Positions 25,990 through 34,983 of a stretch of DNA of 64,000 bases are shown in pieces; within the stretch, counting starts at the first letter, position 1, and every line of letters begins with the position of its first letter. The position numbers and the translations under genes were made by a program. A model generated the notes under the pieces. That model did no database searches and was not told the origin of the DNA. It worked only from the letters and a program-made list of their open reading frames with translations. The DNA is from Alkalihalobacillus sp. AL-G. GTDB lineage: Bacteria; Bacillota; Bacilli; Bacillales; Fictibacillaceae. The stretch lies in NCBI RefSeq assembly GCF_030643805.1, contig NZ_CP094656.1, positions 1,302,001 through 1,366,000 on the forward strand. The letters run 5' to 3'.

Positions 25990-27102
25990 ATGTGGAAATT
26001 AGCCTATAGAAATGTAATTTTTAAAAAGACGCGCTCTATTTTAACTATTCTCGGCATAATGACAGCCATTCAGCTTTATGTCATTATGTCTGGAATTATG
26101 GATGCTTTCGATAATGATATTCAAGAACAAGTTTCTATGATGGCTGGAAGTGTCGTTGTTAAAAACAAGGCTGAAGGTATTAACTTTCCTCCTGTAAACA
26201 CAGTGTTCGAGGAGGAAATTGCCCACCAAGTGCAAAAGGAGTATGATATCGACCCATCTCAGAGCAGTGCCATATTGTTTCAAGCTATTGTCCCTCCCCT
26301 CGGTCCCGGATTGCCTCCTGATGTAATGGCTGTTGGAATCGAGCCTGGAAAAGAGTCGGCCATTATCGGTGATATTGAAGTAGATGGAGAACAACAACTT
26401 ACCGGAGGAACGGATGTAATGATCGGGGTAAATGCATCTGAACACTTCGGAGCAGGCATTGGCGACAGCATCACATTAAGGGGAAAAACATTTATGGTAT
26501 CTGGGATATTGGCTGAATCGAACAGCCTCATTGACGGTTCGATTCTACTCCCCCTGGAAACCGCACAAAATTTATTCAATCGACCCAATTTGGTCAGTGC
26601 GATGATGTTGAAAGCTGCTAAGCCCGATGAAGTGAAAAGCTTGGCAGAACAAATCAATGCAAATTACCCTGAGCTGACGGGATCCATTTCTGAAGACCTG
26701 GCGGATAATGCTCAAAAAATACTGGAAAAGATGCGCGCTTTTTTCGCGATGACCAATTACACCACGATTTTCATCGCTATTGTCGTTGTTACCATTGTGA
26801 TGGTCATGTCTATTTTTGAGAGAAAAAAAGAAATTGGTACCTTAAAAGCTATTGGTGCGTCCAGAAGGGTCACTATTTGTACTATCTTGGCCGAAAGTCT
26901 TACTTACTGTTTGTCAGGCGGTATTCTTGCACTGCCTGTTTCTGCAATCATTAACCATTTCATGTTTGATACATGGATAATGGATCCGGAAAGATGGCTG
27001 GAGACGATTTCTGTAAGCGTTCTGGTTGGACTGTTGGCAGCTCTTTGGCCTGCATGGACTGCGCAAAGGGTCAATCCCCTGGAAAGTTTGAGATATGAAT
27101 AA
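25990..27102 (+). CDS. ABC transporter permease, MacB/FtsX type
   Basis: A 370-aa FtsX-like permease. The N-terminal membrane helix (RSILTILGIMTAIQLYVIMSG) is followed by a large extracytoplasmic MacB_PCD-like domain (about residues 45-250), and three helices near the C-terminus including YTTIFIAIVVVTIVMVMSIFERKKEIGTLKAIGASRR, the conserved FtsX coupling region. It is encoded directly before its ATPase and a TetR regulator, an arrangement typical of drug, peptide or lipoprotein-handling exporters. The start ATG follows AAGGGGG. The palindromic operator lies just upstream. Confidence 0.92.
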   Translation: MWKLAYRNVIFKKTRSILTILGIMTAIQLYVIMSGIMDAFDNDIQEQVSMMAGSVVVKNKAEGINFPPVNTVFEEEIAHQVQKEYDIDPSQSSAILFQAIVPPLGPGLPPDVMAVGIEPGKESAIIGDIEVDGEQQLTGGTDVMIGVNASEHFGAGIGDSITLRGKTFMVSGILAESNSLIDGSILLPLETAQNLFNRPNLVSAMMLKAAKPDEVKSLAEQINANYPELTGSISEDLADNAQKILEKMRAFFAMTNYTTIFIAIVVVTIVMVMSIFERKKEIGTLKAIGASRRVTICTILAESLTYCLSGGILALPVSAIINHFMFDTWIMDPERWLETISVSVLVGLLAALWPAWTAQRVNPLESLRYE

Positions 27103-27128
27103 TACAAAGATCGGGGAGGAGTATCATC

Positions 27129-27809
27129 GTGATTATAAATGTTAATAACTTATGGAAAACTTACGGTCATGGAGACACTGCTGTTCATGCTGTTCGAGGC
27201 GTTGATTTGAATGTAAAAGAAGGGGAATTCGTTGCCTTAATGGGTCCGTCGGGAAGTGGAAAATCAAGCTTGCTTCACCTTATTGGAGCCATGGATTCAT
27301 CAACCGAGGGTGAAATCATCTTTAAAGGGAAGAACTATAGTAAACTGAATCCAAAACAAAAGACTGACATACGATTAAGACGTATTGGCTTTATTTTTCA
27401 GACGTTTAATCTGATCCCTTCCTTATCTGTACTAGAAAATGTGGCTCTACCGATGAGGCTTGCAGGAATTAGTCGAAAAGAAGCGAATGAGAAAGCAAAA
27501 CAACTTCTGGGAAAAGTCAATTTATTAGACCGATTGGAATTCATGCCTTCGAAGCTTTCGGGCGGACAAAGACAAAGAGTCGCCATTGCAAGAGCATTAG
27601 CAAATCATCCGGATCTTATTTTGGCAGATGAACCGACTGGAAACCTTGATAGTGAAAACGGGAAAATCATTATAGATCTTCTTGAACAACTGAATGCTGA
27701 CGGACACACTATTCTAATGGTCACTCATGATCCCGAGCTTTCCGAAAGAGCAAGCCGTGTTGTCTATATCCGGGATGGACAGTTAAATGATTACCAACCA
27801 ATAGAATAA
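27129..27809 (+). CDS. ABC transporter ATP-binding protein, MacB/LolD type
   Basis: A 226-aa ATPase partner of the preceding FtsX-like permease. Walker A is GPSGSGKSS (about residues 39-47), the Q-loop is FQTFNLIPSLSVLENV, the signature LSGGQRQRVAIARAL, Walker B LILADEPTGNLD and the switch THD. The sequence between Q-loop and signature is the one characteristic of the LolD/MacB/FtsE-like group. GTG start behind GGGGAGGAG. It lies 26 bp after the permease and 18 bp before the TetR gene. Confidence 0.94.
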   Translation: MIINVNNLWKTYGHGDTAVHAVRGVDLNVKEGEFVALMGPSGSGKSSLLHLIGAMDSSTEGEIIFKGKNYSKLNPKQKTDIRLRRIGFIFQTFNLIPSLSVLENVALPMRLAGISRKEANEKAKQLLGKVNLLDRLEFMPSKLSGGQRQRVAIARALANHPDLILADEPTGNLDSENGKIIIDLLEQLNADGHTILMVTHDPELSERASRVVYIRDGQLNDYQPIE

Positions 27810-27827
27810 TAATAGAAAGGGTTTATT

Positions 27828-28427
27828 ATGTCTCCAAGGAACGAAGAACAAAATCAACAATTAAGAGACCAACGTAGAGAACAGATTTTGCAGTCTGCCC
27901 TTAAAGTTTTTGCGAAACGTGGGCTTGCTGCTACCAAAATAAGTGATATCAAATCAGAAGCTGGTTTGAGTCATGGTTTGGTTTATCATTATTTTAGTTC
28001 GAAAGATGAAATTTTTTCAACGCTCGTTGAAAGGGCTTTAGTAGGTTCAAAAATGATTGTAGATTATGCCTCACAACAAAAATTATCACCGTTAGGAAAA
28101 ATAAAATGGATTACTGAAAGGATCTTGAAGGAAATGTCAGAAGACGGGGCTTACTACAACCTTATTACGATCCAAGCTTTTACTTCCGATGCTGTACCTG
28201 AACAAATCAAATCAATCATTAATGATAAATCACCTAATGCACTAGAAGGAATTTTACCGATTATCAAAGCTGGTCAAAAATCAGGGGAAATTGTACAAAA
28301 AGATCCAGGTAAATTAGCTGCTTTATATTTTGCAGTAATTCAAGGGATAGCGATGCAACAGCTTCAAGGTAGTGAAATAATGCCAACACCTGATGTGGAA
28401 CTTATTTTGAGAATCTTTAAAACATAA
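27828..28427 (+). CDS. TetR/AcrR family transcriptional regulator
   Basis: A 199-aa repressor of the TetR family. The N-terminal helix-turn-helix domain (QILQSALKVFAKRGLAATKISDIKSEAGLSHGLVYHYFSSKDEIFSTLVERAL, residues about 18-72) is canonical, and the C-terminal part is the variable ligand-binding domain. As last gene of the exporter operon it probably represses it through the palindrome at 25955-25974, with an export substrate or related compound as inducer. AGAAAGGG precedes the ATG. Confidence 0.93.
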   Translation: MSPRNEEQNQQLRDQRREQILQSALKVFAKRGLAATKISDIKSEAGLSHGLVYHYFSSKDEIFSTLVERALVGSKMIVDYASQQKLSPLGKIKWITERILKEMSEDGAYYNLITIQAFTSDAVPEQIKSIINDKSPNALEGILPIIKAGQKSGEIVQKDPGKLAALYFAVIQGIAMQQLQGSEIMPTPDVELILRIFKT

Positions 28428-28607
28428 TAAAATCGACTGATCATGATGTTGGATATGATGAGAGAAATAGTCGGCATTATCATCTTTGAATTTGGAGGTG
28501 TGTAATTGGATGGCCCTTATTTTTATCTTTAACATTACTTTTAACACCCCTAAATAGGGTGCGAATTCGTATGTAAAAACATGTGAAATTGCCAATAAAC
28601 GTTGGTA

Positions 28608-28655
28608 TAACAACAAAAAGAGGAGATGCGAATTAGCGTGCTAACTCGCACCTCC
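28608..28655 (-). terminator. Minus-strand terminator downstream of the His/Gln-rich protein gene
   Basis: A 16-bp imperfect stem (28622-28637 with 28640-28655) whose mismatches become G-U pairs only in minus-strand RNA, followed by TCTTTTTG on that strand. This directional pairing assigns it to the gene ending at 28739. The remainder of 28428-28738 contains no gene; the short motif TGCGAATT recurs three times there. Confidence 0.65.
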
Positions 28656-28738
28656 AAAAGCTATGCGAATTGCTGTTTTTCTCCCTCTCAACCGAACCCG
28701 CTTTGTACTTTTTGGGTGCTATTGTTTTCGATTTTTTT

Positions 28739-29020
28739 TTAAAACACTTCGTTCGTTTCCCACGATTCTACGATTTGATGAGCCATTCTTGGAGTATAGC
28801 CTCTTCCAATTAAATAGCTAATCGCTGCTACCTCCAACATGGCATGTGCATGGGACGTAAATTTGGCCTCCTGTAGACCGTAGTCAACGAAAGGTTTTAC
28901 CGTCATTAACGTATGATGCTTTAACTGCTGAGCTTGTGGATCATGAGATTGCTGTTGATGGTGATATGGATTTTGCTGCCAGTTCGGGTTTTGATTCGAG
29001 TGATGAGGATTACTGTACAT
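28739..29020 (-). CDS. His/Gln-rich hypothetical protein, 93 aa
   Basis: The ATG at 29020 (MYSNPHHSNQ) follows AAGGAGCGG and is preferred over an earlier in-frame start lacking a site. The first 40 residues are rich in His, Gln, Asn and Pro (WQQNPYHHQQQ), followed by a conserved-looking domain (HHTLMTVKPFVDYGLQEAKFTSHAHAMLEVAAISYLIGRGYTPRMAHQIVESW). There is no signal peptide. The low-complexity head resembles those of some spore-coat-associated proteins, but function is unknown. It is encoded downstream of the nucleotidyltransferase on the same strand. Confidence 0.6.
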   Translation of the reverse strand: MYSNPHHSNQNPNWQQNPYHHQQQSHDPQAQQLKHHTLMTVKPFVDYGLQEAKFTSHAHAMLEVAAISYLIGRGYTPRMAHQIVESWETNEVF

Positions 29021-29099
29021 GAAAACCGCTCCTTCATATGAAGTAGATTCCATCCTCAGTTTATGCTTTTACAAGTTGTCTGTTGAGCCTATATGTTGA

Positions 29100-29837
29100 T
29101 CATTGTTGTCTTCTCTCATTATTACGCCCAATTGTAAAACCATCAAACAATCGACCGCCGAATGGCGCTAACACATCATCTGTAAAATCGATCAGTTTCG
29201 TTTTATCACTCGTTTTATAGTACGTGTCGAGTGCTTGAAAATAGCAGGTTGCGAGTTCACTATTGAATTTTGTGAGCTCTCGGATGACCCATTTCGAGGA
29301 GCCTAGCCAACAACCATTCGTTCTTAAAATGAATTCGTGGAGCAGGTCGGCTAAAGTATTAACGATGAACAGTTCTTCAGCCCTGTTCGTAGCGCCAATT
29401 AAATCATCTACAGCGTCCGTGATGAAGTAGCGTTTCGTCATTATCGTATCCTTTGACCACTTTTCTGGTCCGTCATCTAGAATTCTCTTAGCCTCAGCCT
29501 TGATTTCATTCATCCTTCCGTCGTCTTTTAAGGTTAAACCTTCTGAAACCATTCTCTGCATGGATGGCCGCGCTCGCTTAAAGTCACTTCTAAAAATTGT
29601 TTTATAGGATGTAAGGTTGTGTGCGAAAACTTCAATAGGCCAATCGAACTCAATGAGTGACTCGCGGTAAGACGAAGGTATGCCGTTATCGAAAATAACA
29701 ATATCGAGATCAGATGTCTCGGTAAGTTCATTTCTCGCGGCGCTGCCAGCAAGTAGGGCTCTCTGACAATTAGGAAACTTCTTTTGCACAAATAATTCAG
29801 CTGCTTCTAATGGTTCAGGTCGTTTTGGATTAGTCAT
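29100..29837 (-). CDS. Nucleotidyltransferase-domain protein
   Basis: A 245-aa protein of the MNT/nucleotidyltransferase fold superfamily. The signature GSAAR-N, then SDLDIVIF (residues about 31-49), provides the glycine-serine motif and the two metal-binding aspartates; a third acidic residue probably lies in the following strand (WPIEVFAHN). A helical C-terminal domain follows. Relatives nucleotidylate small molecules such as aminoglycosides or protein targets, but the substrate here is unknown. AAAAGGAG precedes the ATG. Confidence 0.82.
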   Translation of the reverse strand: MTNPKRPEPLEAAELFVQKKFPNCQRALLAGSAARNELTETSDLDIVIFDNGIPSSYRESLIEFDWPIEVFAHNLTSYKTIFRSDFKRARPSMQRMVSEGLTLKDDGRMNEIKAEAKRILDDGPEKWSKDTIMTKRYFITDAVDDLIGATNRAEELFIVNTLADLLHEFILRTNGCWLGSSKWVIRELTKFNSELATCYFQALDTYYKTSDKTKLIDFTDDVLAPFGGRLFDGFTIGRNNERRQQ

Positions 29838-30086
29838 TGCGTTCTCCTTTTATAAGATTAAAATAATTGTATTCTAGCTCAGAATGGTAATCCCTGCAAA
29901 CGATTCGGGGTAAATGATGCCCTCGAGATGCACATTTTACACAAACAACTTAATAGCAATTGAAGAAATGATCGGGTATAATTTGGGTAGGACAAATAGA
30001 AAGAATATTCAGTATTCTTGTGCGTATTATGAAGTAAGGTGGAAAATTGTGTTCAAACATATGACTTTCAATTAAAGGGTGTGGAT

Positions 30087-31361
30087 ATGCAAATTAACCG
30101 TAATCGATTGAGTCGAAATCTTGAGGAGTTAGCGAAGATTGGGAAGATTGCTGAGACGGGTGTTTGCCGCTTAGCCCATTCGAAGGAAGATCGCCAGGCA
30201 GTTATGGTGGTGAAAAGCTGGATGGAAGAAGCAGGGCTGACGACACTAATTGATTCGTTTGGAAATTTAATCGGACGTTTAGAGGGCCGGGAAAAGGAAA
30301 TGCCGATTCTGATCCTTGGTTCTCATATTGATTCACAGCCTTATGGTGGTCGTTTTGATGGGACGGTTGGAGCATTGGGAGCAATCGAGGTCATACATAC
30401 GATGAAAGAGAACGGAATCGTCCCGAATCGAACGATTGAAGTGATTTGTTTTTCAGATGAAGAAGGATGTCGATTCAATAAAGGGGTCTTTGGGGTACGG
30501 GCATTGACGGGCATGTTGGAAGATGGAGAACTTGAGCGTAAAGATAAGAACGGAATGACACGAAGAGAGGCATTGAAGGAATTTGGCGTAGAACCAGACT
30601 TATCGGAAAGCCCTACATACCAAAAGGGAGACATCGCTGCGTTCCTTGAACTCCATATTGAGCAGGGACCGGTTCTTGAAGCACAAGGAAAACCGGTTGG
30701 AATCGTGTCCGGTATTTCCGGCCCGATCTGGTTGACCGTTACACTTGAAGGCTTTGCTGGCCATGCTGGATCCGTTCCAATGAACTTAAGACAGGATGCA
30801 GTTGTAGGTGCTTCAGAAATCATTCGCCGGTTTGACGAGTTGGTAAAAAGGGAAGGAGCTGAAACTACCGTTGGAACGGTAGGAAGCTTACAGGTTTTTC
30901 CGAATTCAAGAAACATTATTGCCGAAAAAGTGGAGTTCACTGTGGATTTACGCGACATAGACCTTGAAAGACGTACAACCATTGAAAACCAACTCTATCA
31001 AATTATCGAAGAGACATCCTCTACTTATAATTTTGAACATGAGATAAAAGAAGACACACGTAGTGAACCAAGATACTGTGACGAATGGATCAAAGAAATT
31101 ATGAAAGAGGAGGGCGAAAAGCTGAAATTGGAAGCACCGGTTCTGATGAGCGGGCCTTTTCATGATGCACTATTCATGTCCTGCATAAGCGATTATGGGA
31201 TGATTTTTGTTCGTTGTGAAAAAGGGATCAGTCATAATCCATTGGAATTTGCTGATATGGATGACATTGAAAAAGGGGTCCAGCTAATGTACCAAACAGC
31301 CTTGCGCATTTCATATCCTAACAAGGAGGGATTTTTTGAAAGCGACAAAAGTGTTTATTAA
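30087..31361 (+). CDS. M20-family Zn-dependent amidase (allantoate/N-carbamoyl amino acid hydrolase type)
   Basis: A 424-aa binuclear metallohydrolase of the allantoate amidohydrolase/N-carbamoyl-L-amino acid hydrolase group. Metal-site motifs are GSHIDSQPYGGRFDGTVGA (around 80), SDEEGCRFNKGVFGVRALTG (around 125), LELHIEQGPVLE (around 190) and the C-terminal GISHNPLEFAD. The ATG at 30087 is chosen because AAAGGGTG lies before it. It overlaps the next gene by 26 bp, starting an operon with an amidohydrolase, a DUF3311 protein and a sodium symporter, so it likely cleaves an imported amide or ureide. Confidence 0.9.
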   Translation: MQINRNRLSRNLEELAKIGKIAETGVCRLAHSKEDRQAVMVVKSWMEEAGLTTLIDSFGNLIGRLEGREKEMPILILGSHIDSQPYGGRFDGTVGALGAIEVIHTMKENGIVPNRTIEVICFSDEEGCRFNKGVFGVRALTGMLEDGELERKDKNGMTRREALKEFGVEPDLSESPTYQKGDIAAFLELHIEQGPVLEAQGKPVGIVSGISGPIWLTVTLEGFAGHAGSVPMNLRQDAVVGASEIIRRFDELVKREGAETTVGTVGSLQVFPNSRNIIAEKVEFTVDLRDIDLERRTTIENQLYQIIEETSSTYNFEHEIKEDTRSEPRYCDEWIKEIMKEEGEKLKLEAPVLMSGPFHDALFMSCISDYGMIFVRCEKGISHNPLEFADMDDIEKGVQLMYQTALRISYPNKEGFFESDKSVY

Positions 31362-32952
31362 TGGAGAAGTTGTGACAGTAGATTCGGCGTTTTCCGTTCA
31401 TGAAGCCGTTGCCATATTTGAAAACCGTATCCTATCTGTCGGAGCAGATGATGTAGTGTTGGCCCTCGCCGACCGTAATACGGAAATTATCGACCTAGAA
31501 GGCAGAAGTCTGTTACCTGGCTTTGTTGATTCACACGCTCACCTTGAAATTTACGGGACGAACAAGCTAGGTGTGAATGGGAAGGATGTAAAAGATATTA
31601 AAGAGCTTCAAGAAAAACTAACTGAAGCCGCCCAAACGACACCTACAGGTCAATGGGTACGGGGTTGGGGCTATAATCAAAACTACTTAGCCGAGGGCAG
31701 ACACCTTACACGATGGGACCTTGATGAGGTTTCTACAGAGCATCCGATAATCGTTGTTCGTACGTGCGGCCATATCTCATGTGTAAATTCTAAGGCACTC
31801 GAGCTTGCTGGAATCAACAACGACATAAAGGACCCAGTCGGCGGAAAATATGTGAGAGAAAATGGGGAGCTGGCGGGTTTACTTTTAGAAGCTGCCCATA
31901 TGCAAATGTTCCTTTTTGCCAACTATTCTGAGGAAGAGATCTTGAATGGGCTGGAACTAGCCTCTCAAGATTTTCTGGAAAAGGGAATAACAAGCGTACA
32001 TGAAGCAGGAGGGTATGGTCCTGATCATATTCGCTGTCTCCAAAAAGCAGTAGAGTCAAAGCAATTGAAGCAACGCGTATATACGCTATACGGATCCCTT
32101 CACGACTCTCCCGGCATGGTACAGAAAGGGCTGGAAGGCGGCATGATGACAGGTCTTGGTGATGAATGGTTTAAAATCGGACCTGCCAAAGTGTTTATTG
32201 ATGGAAGCAGCAGCGGGCCAACCGCGAAAACGAGAGAACCGTACACGAGCAATCCAGATGATTCGGGTATTTTATATCTCAATCAAGAAGAGTTGAATCA
32301 ATGTTTAGGAAAAGCCCACGAAAAGGGATGGCAAATTACGGCCCATGCTATTGGTGATAAGGCCGTCGAAATGATGATACAAGCTATCGAAAATGCCCTT
32401 GAACAACACCCGAGAAAAGACCACCGACACCGTATCGAACACTCAGGAATGACACCTCCAGATCTTGTACAGAAAATCAGGCAATCTGACATTATCCCAA
32501 TTCCGAACCCTGCCTTCCTCTATGAATTCGGGGACGGTTATATCAATGACTATGGAGATAGAACCCACACGATGTTTCCTCTAAAAAGTTTTACCGACAA
32601 TGATATTCCATTTGCATTCGGTTCAGATAGCCCGATGACAACAGTCGATCCTCTTCTGGGAATTCATGCAGCTGTCAACCGTTTAAGCAAATCAGGCGAA
32701 CGCGTCGGGGATACACAGAATGTCTCTGTCCAAGCAGCAATCAAGGCTTACACCTGGTACGGCGCTTATGTGAGTTTTGAGGAAGATATAAAGGGTAGCA
32801 TTGAGGAAGGTAAACTCGCCGATTTCGTCGTGTTGAACGATTCGATTTTAAAATGTGAGCCTGAACGACTAAAGGATTTACAAGTAGAGATGACCATCTT
32901 AGATGGAACTATAGAAGTCTCAAAATTAACTAGGAGGGTGTTAAATGAGTAA
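31336..32952 (+). CDS. YtcJ-like metal-dependent amidohydrolase
   Basis: A 538-aa amidohydrolase of the YtcJ type. Metal-binding features are the N-terminal LPGFVDSHAHLE motif (about residues 60-71), KVFIDGSSSGPTA, AHAIGDKAVEM, HRHRIEHSG and the late Asp in FAFGSDSPMTTVDP. The C-terminus returns to the small beta-sandwich (EGKLADFVVLNDSIL). TTG start directly behind AAGGAGG, within the end of the M20 gene, so the two are coupled. Together they could open and then hydrolyse a cyclic or substituted amide; the exact substrate is not predictable. Confidence 0.92.
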   Translation: MKATKVFINGEVVTVDSAFSVHEAVAIFENRILSVGADDVVLALADRNTEIIDLEGRSLLPGFVDSHAHLEIYGTNKLGVNGKDVKDIKELQEKLTEAAQTTPTGQWVRGWGYNQNYLAEGRHLTRWDLDEVSTEHPIIVVRTCGHISCVNSKALELAGINNDIKDPVGGKYVRENGELAGLLLEAAHMQMFLFANYSEEEILNGLELASQDFLEKGITSVHEAGGYGPDHIRCLQKAVESKQLKQRVYTLYGSLHDSPGMVQKGLEGGMMTGLGDEWFKIGPAKVFIDGSSSGPTAKTREPYTSNPDDSGILYLNQEELNQCLGKAHEKGWQITAHAIGDKAVEMMIQAIENALEQHPRKDHRHRIEHSGMTPPDLVQKIRQSDIIPIPNPAFLYEFGDGYINDYGDRTHTMFPLKSFTDNDIPFAFGSDSPMTTVDPLLGIHAAVNRLSKSGERVGDTQNVSVQAAIKAYTWYGAYVSFEEDIKGSIEEGKLADFVVLNDSILKCEPERLKDLQVEMTILDGTIEVSKLTRRVLNE

Positions 32953-33166
32953 ACGAAAATTTACGGCCATTTATTGTTTTTCTTTACTAGTTCCGTTGCT
33001 TCTCTTACTTTTTCCATTGTTTTCAATAGGGAATCGTGACACTCCGCTCGTGATGGGTCTGCCTTTTTCTTTCTTTTGGGTCATTCTTTGGATCGTTATT
33101 GCCTTTGTAATCGTGTTGTTTTTATATCGAATTGATCCTGATAAAGATGAAGAGGAGGCAAACTAG
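32945..33166 (+). CDS. DUF3311 small membrane protein, symporter-associated
   Basis: A 73-residue protein with two membrane helices (AIYCFSLLVPLLLLLFPLF and FFWVILWIVIAFVIVLFLY) and an acidic tail. DUF3311 proteins are typically encoded immediately before a sodium:solute symporter, as here, where the symporter ATG directly follows the stop codon. It may be a small accessory subunit. It overlaps the amidohydrolase by 8 bp, so it belongs to the same operon. Confidence 0.85.
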   Translation: MSKRKFTAIYCFSLLVPLLLLLFPLFSIGNRDTPLVMGLPFSFFWVILWIVIAFVIVLFLYRIDPDKDEEEAN

Positions 33167-34636
33167 ATGGCAGGCTGGCAAGTAGCGATGTTCATAATGA
33201 TCGGTTACCTTGTGATCGCACTCGTTATCGGTGTGATGGCGGGTAAGGGCCGGGATAAAGGATCGTTAGATGAATTTGCGGTCGCTGGTAGGAAACTTGG
33301 ATTAGTCGTCATGTGGTTCCTGATGGGTGGAGCCATATTCAGTGCATTTTCATTCCTGGGAGCACCGGGCTGGGCTTATTCAAAAGGTGCACCCGCCCTT
33401 TATATCTTAACGTATACGGCCTTTGCCATCCTTCCGTGGTATATCATCGGGCCAAAGATCGGTAAAATCGGACGGAAATTTAGTATCTATACAGTCTCTG
33501 GTTTCATGAAAAAGCGTTACGGAGGTAGGTTGCTTCCCATTTTAATAGGGTTGATTACACTGTTCGCTTCCATCCAATACCTCGCAACCCAGATGAAAGG
33601 AATGGCTTATGTTTTTAACATAATGACGGAAGGGCGAATTCCGTTTTGGCTCGGAGCCCTCTTAGCTTATGGGATTGTCGTTGTCTATGTAGCCACGGGT
33701 GGATTGCGGGCTGCTGCATGGTCAGACGTTTTCCAGGGACTCTTGATGATCATCATCTCCTGGGTCGTCGGGTTGGCTATCGTTAATCAGCTTCATAACA
33801 GTGTTTCAGGTATGTTCACGAACTTAACTGAAACGAACCCGGGATTTCTGGAAATCGGGAACGCGGGCTCAACGATGTCTCCGATGGCTTATACGACAAC
33901 CATTCTCGTCTCACTGATAGGATTCTTAATGTGGCCTCACTTGTTTTCAAAATCGTATGCGTCGAATGCACGTACGATAAAAAAGACTGTCATCATCTAT
34001 CCAGTATTCGCTTTGTTTCTGATTCCGCTACTTTTGGTCGGATTTGCAGCAGTTAATGTGATTAATCCATCAGAACTCGGCTCACCAGATGAAATCCTTC
34101 CTGTTTTGATAACGACGGTATTGAGTCTTCCTAGTTGGGTTTATGGACTTGTTGGAGCAGGGGCGTTGGCAGCGGCTATGTCTTCTGCAGATGCAATTAC
34201 CCACAGTGCGTCTCTCGAGTTCACCGACGGGGTCATTAAGAATATCAAGACTGATCTATCTGAAAAGACAACCCTTTTACTAATGCGGATCGGGATCTTC
34301 GTCATCGGGGCATTCGCTTATTTCATCACCATTTTTGGCGGGCAGGGGCTCATTACATTATTGCTCGGAGCCTATGGATCGATTGTCCAGTTTGCTCCAG
34401 GGGTTTACGGGGCATTATTCTCAAAACGAGTAACGGCACCAGCTGTGATTACAGGGTTGATCGTCGGTACGTTAGTCAACTATTATTATCAGCTTGTGGC
34501 AGAGTCTACTCCTTTAGGAATTCATGCTGGTATTTTAGGCTTGTTGTGCAATGTAGTGATCGTCATTGTAGTGAGTGCAATGAGCCAATCGAAAAACGCA
34601 GCGGTTGCAGAGGATTATACAAAGATCGGATCATAG
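33167..34636 (+). CDS. Sodium:solute symporter family transporter (SSS)
   Basis: A 489-aa transporter with about 13 hydrophobic segments. SSS landmarks are DEFAVAGRKLGLVVMWF near residue 35, FSAFSFLGAPGWAYSKGAP around 62, and YVATGGLRAAAWSDVFQGLLM near 180, the region corresponding to the SSS signature. It starts directly after the DUF3311 stop; AAGAGGAGG lies inside that gene's end. As last gene of the amidase/amidohydrolase operon it probably imports their substrate with Na+. A hairpin terminator follows about 55 bp downstream. Confidence 0.92.
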   Translation: MAGWQVAMFIMIGYLVIALVIGVMAGKGRDKGSLDEFAVAGRKLGLVVMWFLMGGAIFSAFSFLGAPGWAYSKGAPALYILTYTAFAILPWYIIGPKIGKIGRKFSIYTVSGFMKKRYGGRLLPILIGLITLFASIQYLATQMKGMAYVFNIMTEGRIPFWLGALLAYGIVVVYVATGGLRAAAWSDVFQGLLMIIISWVVGLAIVNQLHNSVSGMFTNLTETNPGFLEIGNAGSTMSPMAYTTTILVSLIGFLMWPHLFSKSYASNARTIKKTVIIYPVFALFLIPLLLVGFAAVNVINPSELGSPDEILPVLITTVLSLPSWVYGLVGAGALAAAMSSADAITHSASLEFTDGVIKNIKTDLSEKTTLLLMRIGIFVIGAFAYFITIFGGQGLITLLLGAYGSIVQFAPGVYGALFSKRVTAPAVITGLIVGTLVNYYYQLVAESTPLGIHAGILGLLCNVVIVIVVSAMSQSKNAAVAEDYTKIGS

Positions 34637-34691
34637 AAAATGCAGATTACTGCCAACAAAAAAATGGATATTGGCTAAACATTATTGGATT

Positions 34692-34724
34692 AAAGGCGTT
34701 GGGGCATTGCTCCAACGTCTTTAC
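34692..34724 (+). terminator. Terminator of the amidase-symporter operon
   Basis: AAGGCGTTGG pairs with CCAACGTCTT (one G-U) around GGCATTGCT, ending in CTTTA. In the remaining gap up to 34971, ACTTATTG and CAATAAGT arms flank an AT-rich stretch with TATAAT just upstream of argF, which probably holds its promoter. Confidence 0.7.
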
Positions 34725-34983
34725 TATTTGCTTTGAGCCTTCAACAAACAATGTGGCGATGATAAACCAAATGAATGTTTCGGAATGCAATAAAGTACAT
34801 ATTTATCCAATTAGGCGTTTTTAGATGAGGACAAGCTTATCCTGTTGATTCATTGTTTTCAAATAAATAACTATCTCTTATAGATAAAATCTGTTAAAAT
34901 ATTTTTAAAACTTATTGAATGAATATGTTTATATATGTATAATTATCCAATAAGTTAAACTTGGAGAGGAAGTGGGGACGCTT

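Noticed and set aside
34546-34824. Cys-rich 92-aa protein overlapping the symporter end
   Set aside because: It overlaps the symporter in another frame, has no ribosome binding site and crosses its terminator.
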